Shown here one piece after another: positions 33,762 to 42,307 of a DNA stretch of 61,121 nucleotides; the stretch's first letter is position 1, and every line of letters begins with the position of its first letter. The translations under genes and the position numbers were made by a program. The stretch comes from Streptomyces sclerotialus (GTDB lineage Bacteria > Actinomycetota > Actinomycetes > Streptomycetales > Streptomycetaceae), in assembly GCA_000719105.1 (NCBI GenBank), contig JODX01000029.1, positions 1 through 61,121 of the forward strand, in the 5' to 3' direction. The notes below the pieces were generated by a model. The model saw only the letters and a list, made by a program, of their open reading frames with translations, made no database searches and was not told the origin of the DNA.

Positions 33762-33823
33762 GAAGAGATCTCCTACGTTCGGGGCGTTACGGGCGGTGTG
33801 CGGACGCCGGGCGATGGTCAGCG

Positions 33824-34168
33824 TCAGCGACGCGGCCGTCGCCCAGAAGGCACCTGCCCGGTCGTACTCAGCAAGCGGGCCGGTGGGTGGAGCGTCGATG
33901 TCTCGGGACCTCCAGGGCGAAGGTCCGAGGCGAGATGTACGAGGTATCGGGCGGCGGTGAGCATCTCCGCGGCCCAGGTCGCGCGCTGGTTCTCCCAGTC
34001 GCGTCCCATGTCGAAAGGAAGCCGGATCCAGTGGCCACGCAGGGCGGGTTCGAAGAGGAACCCGGCATGGCGCAGGATGTCGGCGGCGAGAGAGTCGAAG
34101 CGGCCTTCGACTTCGACTTCGCCGCCTGGCCCGCGGCTGATGCGGATCGGTTGGGCGTCGGGCTTCAC
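33824..34168 (-). CDS. Small protein carrying the recurrent module
   Basis: This 114-residue protein starts at ATG 34168, overlapping the previous stop (ATGA). Nearly the whole protein is one module: SLAADILRHAGFLFEPALRG, HWIRLPFDMGRDWENQRA, AAEMLTAARYLVHLASDLRP. Its small size makes it the best template of the family. The function is unknown. Confidence 0.55.
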   Translation of the reverse strand: MKPDAQPIRISRGPGGEVEVEGRFDSLAADILRHAGFLFEPALRGHWIRLPFDMGRDWENQRATWAAEMLTAARYLVHLASDLRPGGPETSTLHPPARLLSTTGQVPSGRRPRR

Positions 34169-34620
34169 CGGGAGCGTCCGGGAGTGGAAGCGGGCGGGTG
34201 AACGGATGGTGTGTAGGTGAGTCCCGGTGAGATTGGACGCGCGGTCGGTGGCGAGGTCGTCGGCGCCGTGCGCCGACGCGGTGACTGGCTTGCGGCGGCC
34301 TGGGCGATGTGGTTGCGGCGTTCGACGAGTCCCTTCGGCCGGTGCGGGCGTGGCGGGTTGGCCGGTGTGAGGGCGATGTCGGCGTCGATGTGCACGGCGT
34401 AGCCGTGGTGACGCAGGTCTTGGGCGGCCTGCAGGGTACGGCGAGGTCCGTCACGCTCGGGGTCGGTGAGCCGGTATAGGCCCGGCTCATCGGGTACGGC
34501 CTCGAACTGCTCCCGGACAAGGAACCAGTGGGCCAGGTAGGCAGGCATCGAGGCGTTGGCAGAGACGACGAAGCCATGCTCGTCGTGGGTGCCGAAGACG
34601 AAGTGAGTGGCAGGATCCAA
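34165..34620 (-). CDS. Small protein carrying the recurrent module, first gene of leftward operon
   Basis: This 151-residue protein starts at ATG 34620 after a purine-rich GGGGGATC leader. The module is at about residues 30-85 (LVREQFEAVPDEPGLYRL, TLQAAQDLRHHGYAVHIDAD). The C-terminal 60 residues are basic and Pro/Ser-rich. It is the first leftward gene after the divergent recombinase unit, so the promoter must lie in 34621-34884. Confidence 0.55.
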   Translation of the reverse strand: MDPATHFVFGTHDEHGFVVSANASMPAYLAHWFLVREQFEAVPDEPGLYRLTDPERDGPRRTLQAAQDLRHHGYAVHIDADIALTPANPPRPHRPKGLVERRNHIAQAAASQSPRRRTAPTTSPPTARPISPGLTYTPSVHPPASTPGRSR

Positions 34621-34726
34621 AGGGGGATCTCCATGCGGTGGCGGGCAGATGATTCAGCGGCGGGGGGCGTGCCGACCACGCGGCGTGGCCTGGGGCGACG
34701 CCAACTCACCGGCTCTTGTCTCTACT

Positions 34727-34749
34727 CCCGCGGGTTCGATTGCCGCGGG
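34727..34749 (+). repeat. Hairpin in the divergent promoter region, T-arm-like
   Basis: CCCGCGG and CCGCGGG flank a nine-base loop GTTCGATTG. The loop sequence resembles the TTCGATT loop of tRNA T-arms. It lies 136 bp before the integrase start, so it could be a relic of a tRNA 3' end at an attachment site, an operator, or chance. No rest of a tRNA is visible. Confidence 0.35.
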
Positions 34750-34884
34750 CACGTCGTTGTGACCTGCAGGTGCAGGTCGGCGGGGGTTCACTCGACTGGA
34801 TGAAGAATCCGTCGTTTCGTCGAGAATCCCGAAGCTCTGGCTGTATCCCTGACGCATGCGCCAGTTCTGTGAACAGAGCGGCCG

Positions 34885-35964
34885 ATGACTCTTGCTGTCG
34901 TCCGCAACCTGGCCTCGGCCCGAGCCTTGCGTACGGCGGAGGAGGTCGAGGTCTTCGAGCAGGAGATCGTCGACCATTACGCGTTGGCGATGGCTGCCGC
35001 TGGCCTGACAGATGGCTACATCGGGAATAGCCGGACGGTGGTGATCGACTTCGCGCGCACCCTGTCGGGGCCGCTGTGGACGGCCACCTGCGACGACGCG
35101 GACCGGTTCCTGGCGGGCCTCCGACGGCTGGGCAACACCGCCAACACTCGCGCCGGCAAGGCCGGTACGGTGGCGCAGTTCTTCGACTTCATGATCAGCC
35201 GATACCAGGGCGACATCCATGCGCTGACAGGATGTGTCGTCGAGCAGCCGATCGACGAGTACAACCGGCCTCCGGGCCGGGCGGCGGGGGAGCTGCGTAT
35301 TCCTCCGTCCGACACCGAGGTCGACGTGCTGTTCCGCCAGTGGCGCGCGAGCATTCCCGAGGCGCGCAAGTATCTGCCCGCGGCGCGGAACTACTTCGCC
35401 GCCTCGCTCTGGCGACGCCTGGGCCTGCGCATCAACGAGACGGTCATGCTCGACCTTCGCGACTGGCGTCCTGACTTGGGCGAGTTCGGGAAGCTGCATG
35501 TCCGGTTCGGCAAGGGCAGCAGAGGTCGCGGTCCCAAGCCCCGGCTGGTCCCCGCCATCAACGGCGCGGATCAGTTGATCGACTGGTGGCTTGCAGAGGT
35601 CCGCCACCAGTTCGGGGCCGACTGGTCGGACCCGGACGCGCCGATGCTGCCCAGCGAGCGTCACGACGAGCTGCTCAACCGGTGCGCGCGGGTCGGCGAC
35701 GATGCCCTGCGTCAGGCATTGAAAATTCAGACGAAGCTGTGGCTCCCGGCGTGGGCCGGACGACTGACTCCCCACGTCCTTCGGCACTACTGCGCCTCCT
35801 CTCTGTACGGCGACGGGATGGATCTCAAGGCGCTTCAAGAGCTGCTCGGGCACGAATGGCTGTCCACTACGACCCGCTACATCCACGTGCGCAGCGAGCA
35901 CATTGAACGGGCGTGGACACAGGCCAATCAGCGGCTCGAAGCTCGATTCGGAATGGAGGTGTGA
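34885..35964 (+). CDS. Tyrosine recombinase/integrase
   Basis: This 359-residue protein starts at ATG 34885. It has a SAM-like N-terminal core-binding domain (EVEVFEQEIVDHYALAMAAA, TANTRAGKAGTVAQFFDFM) and a catalytic domain with the Arg in RRLGLRINETVML, a Lys-bearing hairpin (GKGSRGRGPKPRLV), the H-x-x-R box in TPHVLRHYCASSL, and His/Tyr in LGHEWLSTTTRYIHV. All catalytic residues of an active recombinase are present. It is followed within 5 bp by an HTH gene and then a zinc-ribbon protein, a three-gene unit resembling the TnpA/B/C or recombinase-trio arrangement of Tn554-like elements. Integration of the element is the likely role. Confidence 0.85.
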   Translation: MTLAVVRNLASARALRTAEEVEVFEQEIVDHYALAMAAAGLTDGYIGNSRTVVIDFARTLSGPLWTATCDDADRFLAGLRRLGNTANTRAGKAGTVAQFFDFMISRYQGDIHALTGCVVEQPIDEYNRPPGRAAGELRIPPSDTEVDVLFRQWRASIPEARKYLPAARNYFAASLWRRLGLRINETVMLDLRDWRPDLGEFGKLHVRFGKGSRGRGPKPRLVPAINGADQLIDWWLAEVRHQFGADWSDPDAPMLPSERHDELLNRCARVGDDALRQALKIQTKLWLPAWAGRLTPHVLRHYCASSLYGDGMDLKALQELLGHEWLSTTTRYIHVRSEHIERAWTQANQRLEARFGMEV

Positions 35965-35968
35965 CCTC

Positions 35969-36295
35969 GTGCGGTGGAATCTGCGGATGAAGGCGGCCGA
36001 GCGCGGCATCTGGAAGTCCACGGACATGCGCCGCCACCTTGCCGCGGCCGGTCTGGAGATCAGCGCGGGGAAGATGTCGGCGCTGTGGACCGGCACCCCG
36101 ACCACGATCCGCCTCGATGACCTGGACGTGATCTGTGCCGTCCTCGACTGCGACCCCACCGCGCTGCTGATCCGAGAGCCCGACAAGGTCGCCGCCCGCC
36201 GCCCCCAGCCGCAGCAGGCAGCGTCCGCCACGTCGGACACTCCCGTAGTGGTCACGCCACGATTCGGACGGCCCCGATCGGAACCGCCCCTGTGA
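35969..36295 (+). CDS. XRE-family HTH protein of the recombinase unit
   Basis: This 108-residue protein starts at GTG 35969, five bases past the integrase stop, with GGAGGTG upstream inside the integrase gene. The HTH is unusually minimal and close to the N-terminus: RRHLAAAGLEISAGKMSALW, LDDLDVICAVLDCDPTALL, matching the small XRE type used by phage-like repressors. The tail is Arg/Pro-rich. Its stop overlaps the next start (GTGA). It may control recombinase expression. Confidence 0.75.
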   Translation: MRWNLRMKAAERGIWKSTDMRRHLAAAGLEISAGKMSALWTGTPTTIRLDDLDVICAVLDCDPTALLIREPDKVAARRPQPQQAASATSDTPVVVTPRFGRPRSEPPL

Positions 36296-38052
36296 GCACC
36301 CCGCCGCCTCCGAAGTGCGCGATCTGCCAGGTCAACCGCATCGCGTGGACCAAGCCGCGGATGGAGTTCTGCTACGAGTGCCTGCCCGGCGGCCCGGTCG
36401 CGCCACCTCCGTGCCGAGGCTGCGGGTCCCGTGACCGGTACTTCAGCCAGGGCCAGTGCGACTCCTGCCACCCCGGCGCCCCGATGCATCCCGGGTCGTG
36501 CCGTGGCTGCCTGGCCTGGAGCGTCTACCGCGCCCACAGCTGGTACTGCTGGAGCTGCCGCTGGTGGGCGACCCACTATCCGACGGCCGAATGCATGGTC
36601 TGCGGCTGCCACACACCGATCGGCGACGCCGGCACGTGCCGCCTGTGCAGTGTGGAAGGCCGCCGCATGAAGGAACCAGGCCGGGCGGTCGACCTCGCAG
36701 CGGTCAGTCGCAACGGCCAGCAGCTCTACCTGGCCAACCCGCATCACACTTACGTGCCGCGCGGCAAGCGGCCTCGCTTGCAAGGCGAACCGACAGGCAT
36801 CGCGTGCCTCCAACGCCGCAGCGCCATAGCTGAGTTCACTCCGCTGCGATGGAGGCAACTGCTGCTGTTCCGCATGCCGCCGAACCAGGGAGCCCTGAAG
36901 AGACGCATCGCCGTCCCCGACACCGAAATGCTGGCCTACTGCGATTCCGTCCTGCGTGACCACGCTGCTCGGCACGGCTGGAGCAAGAAGCTCACCAACG
37001 AGGTCAAACGCTCCCTCAAGCTCCTGCACGCCCTCCAGGACACCCCCGGGGCGAAGATCCATGCCAGTGACGTCCTCGAACTGCCACGGATCGGCGGCAC
37101 CGCGCTGTCGACCCTGGAGATCCTGGCCGCGGCCGACCTGCTCATCGACGACCGCACGCTGGCCGTACGCCACTACTTCGCCAAACACACCGCCGACCTG
37201 CCGCCGACGATGGTCAGCCAGCTCCAGACGTGGCTCGACGTCATGATCGAAGGTAGCCGGCAGGCGCCTCGCAGGCGTGCACGGCACCCGCAGACCGCTC
37301 ACCTGCACATCCTCGGCATGAGCCCGATCCTGCGAACGTGGGCGGAAGCGGGGCGTCAGTCCCTGGCCGAGGTCAGCCGCGAGGACTTCGTCGCTGCTCT
37401 CCCGGCCAGAGGGGCACACCGCAACTTCGCCGAGCAAGGCTTCCGCTCTCTGTTCAGAGTCCTCAAGGCCCAAAAGATGATCTTTATCGACCCAACGCGT
37501 GGACTCACCATCACTCCCGTCAACGCCACGGTGCCCCTCCCGCTGGACAGCGAGGCCATCCGCAAGGCACTCAACTCGCCCGACCCCGCTGTGGCCCTGG
37601 CCGTCGCGCTCGTCGCCTTCCACGCGGTGACGAGCCCGCAGCTGACGACGATGCAACTGACCGACGTCCGGGACGGCCGCCTCACCCTGCAGGACCGAAC
37701 GATTCCGCTGGCCGACCCCGTCCTGGCCCGCTTGTCCGTCTACCTCGACCACCGGTCGAAGACCTGGCCCGCGACGCTGAACGCCCACCTCTTCATCAAC
37801 CGAAGGACCGCACCACGAACCACACCGGTCAGCCGCAACTTCCCGTGGATCGCGGCACAGCTGAAACCGCAGGCTCTGCGGGAGGACCGCATTCTTCAGG
37901 AGATCCACGCCACCGGCGGGGACGTCCGACGCATCTGCGACCTGTTCGGACTCTCGATCACCGCTGCACTCCGCTACGCGAACACCCTCGAGCACCCCGA
38001 CCTGGCCAACGGCCACATCGACAACTCGGTGGCCTCCAGCGCTGATCATTGA
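36292..38052 (+). CDS. Zinc-ribbon-rich protein with degenerate recombinase-like C-terminal half
   Basis: This 586-residue protein starts at GTG 36292. The first 130 residues contain a series of CxxC or CxGC pairs (CAIC, CYEC, CRGCGS, CDSC, CRGC, CWSC, CMVCGC, CRLC), consistent with several consecutive zinc ribbons. The remaining 450 residues resemble the layout of tyrosine recombinases (SLAEVSREDFVAALPARGA, ALVAFHAVTSPQLTTMQLTD, VYLDHRSKTWP), but the catalytic R-H-R-Y set is not recognisable. It is translationally coupled to the HTH gene. Proteins of this type accompany active integrases in three-gene units; a role as DNA-binding partner of the integrase is inferred. Confidence 0.65.
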   Translation: MSTPPPPKCAICQVNRIAWTKPRMEFCYECLPGGPVAPPPCRGCGSRDRYFSQGQCDSCHPGAPMHPGSCRGCLAWSVYRAHSWYCWSCRWWATHYPTAECMVCGCHTPIGDAGTCRLCSVEGRRMKEPGRAVDLAAVSRNGQQLYLANPHHTYVPRGKRPRLQGEPTGIACLQRRSAIAEFTPLRWRQLLLFRMPPNQGALKRRIAVPDTEMLAYCDSVLRDHAARHGWSKKLTNEVKRSLKLLHALQDTPGAKIHASDVLELPRIGGTALSTLEILAAADLLIDDRTLAVRHYFAKHTADLPPTMVSQLQTWLDVMIEGSRQAPRRRARHPQTAHLHILGMSPILRTWAEAGRQSLAEVSREDFVAALPARGAHRNFAEQGFRSLFRVLKAQKMIFIDPTRGLTITPVNATVPLPLDSEAIRKALNSPDPAVALAVALVAFHAVTSPQLTTMQLTDVRDGRLTLQDRTIPLADPVLARLSVYLDHRSKTWPATLNAHLFINRRTAPRTTPVSRNFPWIAAQLKPQALREDRILQEIHATGGDVRRICDLFGLSITAALRYANTLEHPDLANGHIDNSVASSADH

Positions 38053-38112
38053 GACCTTAGGGCGGAGCTGACCAGCTGCGTTGACCCTGACCGAACGGGA
38101 GGACACAACCGC

Positions 38113-38538
38113 ATGACAAGCCCGCAGGCCGAGCGCGCCCTCACCTACGCCGCTGACCTCACGCACGAAGACGTCACAGCCTTGGAGACGTTCCTCAACA
38201 CGCAGCTCGGGCGGGTATACGAGGTGGTGGGTGAAACTGGCGAGACCTCCTTCGCGATGCGGTCCTTGCTCATCCTGGTCAGTGACTCGGCCGGGTGCCT
38301 GCACACTCTCCTTCGGTTGGAACAGCCCGATGCGTGGCAGCGGGCTGCGATCGTGCGTGAGTGGCAGCGGTTGCGCAGTACCGCACATCCGTTCAACCAC
38401 TGCGAGGGGTTCGACCACGACCGCTGGTGGAATCAAGTGCGGCACTATGACGCCACCGATGAGAGGGCGGAACAGGAGCGGATTCTTCGGTTCGCCGATG
38501 AAGCTGTTCTCGACGAGGGGCCGAGGTCGACCGAATGA
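38113..38538 (+). CDS. Hypothetical protein, 141 residues
   Basis: ATG 38113 follows GGGAGGA. The protein is acidic and helical (DLTHEDVTALETFLNTQL, SLLILVSDSAGCLHTLLRLE, AIVREWQRLRSTAHPFNH) with no family I recognise. It lies just after the recombinase unit and converges with the type IV secretion operon. Third codon positions are GC-rich, so I believe it is real. Confidence 0.55.
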   Translation: MTSPQAERALTYAADLTHEDVTALETFLNTQLGRVYEVVGETGETSFAMRSLLILVSDSAGCLHTLLRLEQPDAWQRAAIVREWQRLRSTAHPFNHCEGFDHDRWWNQVRHYDATDERAEQERILRFADEAVLDEGPRSTE

Positions 38539-38678
38539 GGTGTCCCGCCAGTGGATGTGTGGTTCGCGTATCGCGCCTTGGCCCAGTTGAACCGACCCCT
38601 GGGTAAGGCGCGTCATCGGCCCATCACCCTTGGGTTCAAGGGGATTACGACGTCAGTATTCGTGAACTCACGGACCTT

Positions 38679-40193
38679 TCAGTGCATGCGGGCGTCGGTG
38701 TCGAAGAGGGCCAGCTCATGGGCGTGGAGAAGGTGCTGGACGATGAAGCTCCTGCCGGCGACCTTCCACAGACCGCGCCCACGGTTGAGGTGGGCGATGG
38801 CTTCCGCCTCGACGGAGGTGAGACCGAGCAGGGTGGCTGCGGCGTGGAGCTGGTCGGTCTCCTGGCGGTAGATGATCCGGGTGGAGCAGTCGGCGAGGAG
38901 TCCTTCGGCCAAGGCACGGCCCTCGGATCCGGCGTCGCCAGCGGTGAGCAGGTCGGACAGCCGGTGGATGACCATCAGGTTGGCGATGCCGAGACCGCGG
39001 GAGAGCTTCCACTGGGCCTGCATGCGCTGGAGAAGTCCGGGATGGCGCATCAGTCGCCAGGCTTCGTCGTAGACGATCCAGCGGCGGCCGCCGCGAGGGT
39101 CGGTGAGAGCGGATTCCATCCAGGCGGAGGCGCAGGTCATGGCGAGGACGAGGGCGGTGTCGTCGCCGGATCCGCCCAGCCGTGAGAGGTCGATGGTCAG
39201 CATTGGGCTGTCGGGATCGAAGGCGACCGTGCTGGGGGCGTCGAACATGCCTGCGAGGTCGCCGTGGACGAGTCGACGCATGGCGTGGGCGAGGTCGCGG
39301 GCGGCGTCCCCGAGCCGTCCGGACATCAGGCCGGCGGCCTCGTCGAGTTGTTCGGGACTGTTGAGGGTGGATGCGACATCGCCGAGGAGCGGTGTTCGGC
39401 CTGAGTCGTCAGCACGGGTGACGACAGTGTCGAGGGCGACGTCGAGGGCGGTGTGTTCCATCGGGAGCAGGTCCCGGCCCAGGACGGTGCGGGCCAAGGA
39501 TCCGAGCAGGAGCAGTCGGCGCTTGCGGATCTCTCCTGCCCAGTCCGTCTCCGAGAGGGAGGCGGGGCGCGGCGCGGCGTCCAGCGGGTTCAGCCTGCCG
39601 GGGAGTCCCGGGCCGAGGGCGACGGACGTGCCGCCGAGCGCGGCGGCCACGGGAGACCACTCGCCCTTGGGGTCGCAGGGTACGTAGACGCGGTAGCCGA
39701 AGGCGACGGAGCGGAGCCCGATGCTTTTGGCCAGCGCGCTCTTGCCCTGCCCGATCACCCCGGCCAGCAGCACGTTGGGATTGGTGAAACCCTCGACCTT
39801 GCCGTACAGGGCGAACGGGTCGAACACGAAGCTGGCTTCCGCGTGGACGTCGCGGCCGATGTAGATGCCCTCAGCGCCGAGTCCGCCCTCGGCGAGGAAG
39901 GGGTACGCCCCAGCGGCGATGGCGGTGGTCATGCGGTGGTCGGGGAGCCGAAGCCGGTTACCGCGGGCCGACGCGGGGCCGGGGCGTCCGCTGGGCGGGT
40001 AGAGGGGTGCCGGGCTCTCGTGGTCAGCCGTGGCTGTTCCTGCTGCCTGCCCAGCGACTTCGGAGCGGGCCTTGGCGACGGCCTCGGCGAGCCGGCGGCG
40101 GGCTGCCTTGCGGCTGGCCCGGTCGGTACCGTGCGGAGTGAACAGGGGGGAGGCCGAGGCACGCCGGGCTCGGCGGGCGGGCCGGTGGCTCAT
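38679..40193 (-). CDS. VirB4/TraE-type conjugation ATPase (C-terminal type)
   Basis: This 504-residue protein is read from ATG 40193 (MSHRPARRARRASASPLF); the frame upstream lacks coding character. It has Walker A AGVIGQGKSALAKSIG, Walker B RRWIVYDEAWRL, and IHRLSDLLTAGD and YRQETDQLHAAATLLGL segments typical of VirB4 C-terminal domains. At about 500 residues it is shorter than full VirB4 (about 800). The preceding SCO6880-like gene probably supplies the missing N-terminal half, so the ATPase would be split in two, as in other actinobacterial systems. It powers pilus or channel assembly at the membrane. Confidence 0.85.
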   Translation of the reverse strand: MSHRPARRARRASASPLFTPHGTDRASRKAARRRLAEAVAKARSEVAGQAAGTATADHESPAPLYPPSGRPGPASARGNRLRLPDHRMTTAIAAGAYPFLAEGGLGAEGIYIGRDVHAEASFVFDPFALYGKVEGFTNPNVLLAGVIGQGKSALAKSIGLRSVAFGYRVYVPCDPKGEWSPVAAALGGTSVALGPGLPGRLNPLDAAPRPASLSETDWAGEIRKRRLLLLGSLARTVLGRDLLPMEHTALDVALDTVVTRADDSGRTPLLGDVASTLNSPEQLDEAAGLMSGRLGDAARDLAHAMRRLVHGDLAGMFDAPSTVAFDPDSPMLTIDLSRLGGSGDDTALVLAMTCASAWMESALTDPRGGRRWIVYDEAWRLMRHPGLLQRMQAQWKLSRGLGIANLMVIHRLSDLLTAGDAGSEGRALAEGLLADCSTRIIYRQETDQLHAAATLLGLTSVEAEAIAHLNRGRGLWKVAGRSFIVQHLLHAHELALFDTDARMH

Positions 40194-40221
40194 CGAGGGC
40201 CCTCGATTCGGCGGGTTCCGC

Positions 40222-40677
40222 TCATCGAACGCACGCGGTGGTGTGCGGCGGGCGGTGCAGGTCGGTGGGGGTGTTCTTGCGGCGGACGACATGCCCGGCT
40301 GCCAGGTGGCGCTGACAGATGGTCAGCACCGGCGGCCCCTCGGGGAGCTCCTCGGGATGGCACTCGGTGATCCGGGGGCTGGTCTGGGTGAAGGGTGACG
40401 GCAGGAGATGGAAGGCGGAGTGGACCTCTGCGGTGGCCTGCCAGAGCCGGGTCTGGGCGGTGGCAAGGTGCCGGCCCGCGGCGGGGTGGGAGGGACGGGT
40501 CGTGTCGGCGAGTTGGTCGAGGAGCAGGTGCACGGCGGTGAGGTGGGCGTGAAGCGTGTCGAGGTGAGCGCGGTCGACCGGCGTGTGCTCGGTCTGCGCG
40601 ATCTTGCGGTGGTGACGGATTCCGGCGCTCGCGGCACGGAGGTAGGGGTGTGCGTCGTCGTGAGAGGTGGTGCTCAA
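40222..40677 (-). CDS. Hypothetical protein between SCO6880-like and VirB4 genes
   Basis: This 151-residue protein starts at TTG 40677, 70 bp after the SCO6880-like gene, with AAGGA upstream. It is mainly helical (RAHLDTLHAHLTAVHLLL, HLATAQTRLWQATAEVHSA) with a Cys/His-containing C-terminal part (ITECHPEELPEG, LTICQRHLAAGHVV) that could bind a metal. It sits inside the secretion operon, so it is likely a channel accessory protein. The function is unknown. Confidence 0.55.
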   Translation of the reverse strand: MSTTSHDDAHPYLRAASAGIRHHRKIAQTEHTPVDRAHLDTLHAHLTAVHLLLDQLADTTRPSHPAAGRHLATAQTRLWQATAEVHSAFHLLPSPFTQTSPRITECHPEELPEGPPVLTICQRHLAAGHVVRRKNTPTDLHRPPHTTACVR

Positions 40678-40747
40678 GGAGGGCAGTCCTTCCTGCCGCC
40701 GACCGGTGGCAGGGCGGGGGGAACGATCTCGGCGGTGACGCCGTCGT

Positions 40748-42220
40748 TCACAGAGCGGTACGGGCGAGGGGCAGTGCGCCGAGGGTGAAGGCATCGGGCT
40801 GCTGGTAGTTGAGGCGGCGCAGGTCGACTCCGGCGGTGACGGCGGCGGTCTCGATCTGTGCGCAGGCCGCGTCGAGCAGAGCGTCGGTTTCGGCGGTGAC
40901 GGTGACCAGACCGGTCAGGGCCACGTCGGAATGCCCGGCGATGAGCTGCCGCTCACGCTGCTTGACGTCGGCGTACTCGACGGAGTCTTCCTCGCTGTCG
41001 ACCTGGCCGCGGCGGGCGCGCTCGTTGGCGTCGGCGATGATCGCAGCTTTGCGGCGCTGGACGTCGCGGAGCGCGGCCTCGAGCGCCTGGGGAACGTAGA
41101 TGAGGGAGAGGCTGCGACGGACGCCCGCGGTGAACATCAGCCCGTGCAGAAATCCTGCGCCCGTCTCGACCCTCGGCCAGTTCTCCACCCAATACGTGGC
41201 GTGGCGTGCGGTGTCGGTGGCGAGCCGGTCGTACTCCTCGACCTGGACGACGGGACCGGCGGCGGAGGGATCGGCCTCGGCCCGGCCGGTGTCGGACCAC
41301 TGCTGCAGTGCGGCGAGGGCCTTGGGATCGTAGGCGGTGCGGATGACGGCGGCGATCTCCCGGGCGGACAACCAGCCGGTGACCATGAGGCTGGCGTTGC
41401 GGGCGGCCTGGGCGATGGAGGAAGTGGTCTGCTGCATGACCGTGAAGGCGCCCGGCAGTCCGCCGCCTGCCTGGCTGATGAGCCGCTTGGCGGCCTTCAG
41501 GTCGAGGGAGATGGCGAGGTAGGTCTCGTGCGGGGCGGCGGCCGGTCCCGCGGAGGCGACGAGCTCGGAGTAGATCTCCCCGGCGACCGGAACCTCGGGT
41601 CGGCCGTGCTGGGCCCAGTGGCGGGAGAGGGTGTCGCCGGAGTCGGGGACGGTGCGCTCCAGGACCTGCACGGTGGCGACGTGGCCGGTGCGGGCGATGC
41701 CGGCCAGTGCGCGGCCCCAGCTGTTGACGTTTGCGTTCTGGGTGGCCGGGTCGAGCAGGGCGAATGCACGAGAGGTGACCCGGGCGACGGCGGTAAGGGT
41801 CTGGTGGTGCGGGTCGTGGACGGCCGCGGCGCCGTTGGCGGAGTCGCCGGGGGTGACGACCTTCAGGGACGCGGCGGTGCCGGGCAGGTGCAGGATGCCG
41901 TCCTGCCGGGGCCGGGTGACCGGGCGTGCGAGCCAGAGCTTGTGCCCGGTACGGCGGCGGCTCGCGTAGCGGATGACGATGGGTGCCCAGTCGATCAGGG
42001 AACGGCCGTGGCGGCGGATCGTGACCAGCGCGGCGACGGCTGCCCACAGCGGGGCCAGCGCCACGGCGCCGAGCAGGCCGGTGAAGACCACCGTCACGAG
42101 CAGCAGCGCCAGGGCGGCGGAGACGAGGACGAGTTGCGGGAGGGAGAGGCCGAGGAGGATGCCGCGGCGGGACCGGTGCGGGAACTTCACCGTGACCGGG
42201 GCGACGGAGGGATCGGACAA
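40748..42220 (-). CDS. SCO6880-like conjugation protein (PrgI/VirB4 N-domain type)
   Basis: This 490-residue protein starts at ATG 42220. Two membrane helices lie at about residues 28-68 (LSLPQLVLVSAALALLLVTV, GLLGAVALAPLWAAVAALV), as in PrgI/VirB3-like proteins. A long soluble part follows (TAVARVTSRAFALLDPATQ, GEIYSELVASAGPAAAPHE, ADANERARRGQVDSEEDSV, LTGLVTVTAETDALLDAA) like the N-terminal domain of VirB4. No nucleotide-binding motif is present. It precedes the VirB4 ATPase gene, and the two probably work as halves of one machine. Confidence 0.8.
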   Translation of the reverse strand: MSDPSVAPVTVKFPHRSRRGILLGLSLPQLVLVSAALALLLVTVVFTGLLGAVALAPLWAAVAALVTIRRHGRSLIDWAPIVIRYASRRRTGHKLWLARPVTRPRQDGILHLPGTAASLKVVTPGDSANGAAAVHDPHHQTLTAVARVTSRAFALLDPATQNANVNSWGRALAGIARTGHVATVQVLERTVPDSGDTLSRHWAQHGRPEVPVAGEIYSELVASAGPAAAPHETYLAISLDLKAAKRLISQAGGGLPGAFTVMQQTTSSIAQAARNASLMVTGWLSAREIAAVIRTAYDPKALAALQQWSDTGRAEADPSAAGPVVQVEEYDRLATDTARHATYWVENWPRVETGAGFLHGLMFTAGVRRSLSLIYVPQALEAALRDVQRRKAAIIADANERARRGQVDSEEDSVEYADVKQRERQLIAGHSDVALTGLVTVTAETDALLDAACAQIETAAVTAGVDLRRLNYQQPDAFTLGALPLARTAL

Positions 42221-42307
42221 GAGGGTGGTCCAAGGGGCGCGGGCAAGGTCCGGGGGCGGGGCAGGGGAGTGACGGTCAGGTCCCGCCCCCGGAAGTGGAG
42301 AGGGAGA

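Noticed and set aside
34654..38616. A 1320-codon open frame on the minus strand
   Set aside because: It is antisense to the recombinase, XRE and zinc-ribbon genes, has no domain character, and is what high-GC coding DNA produces opposite GC-rich third positions.
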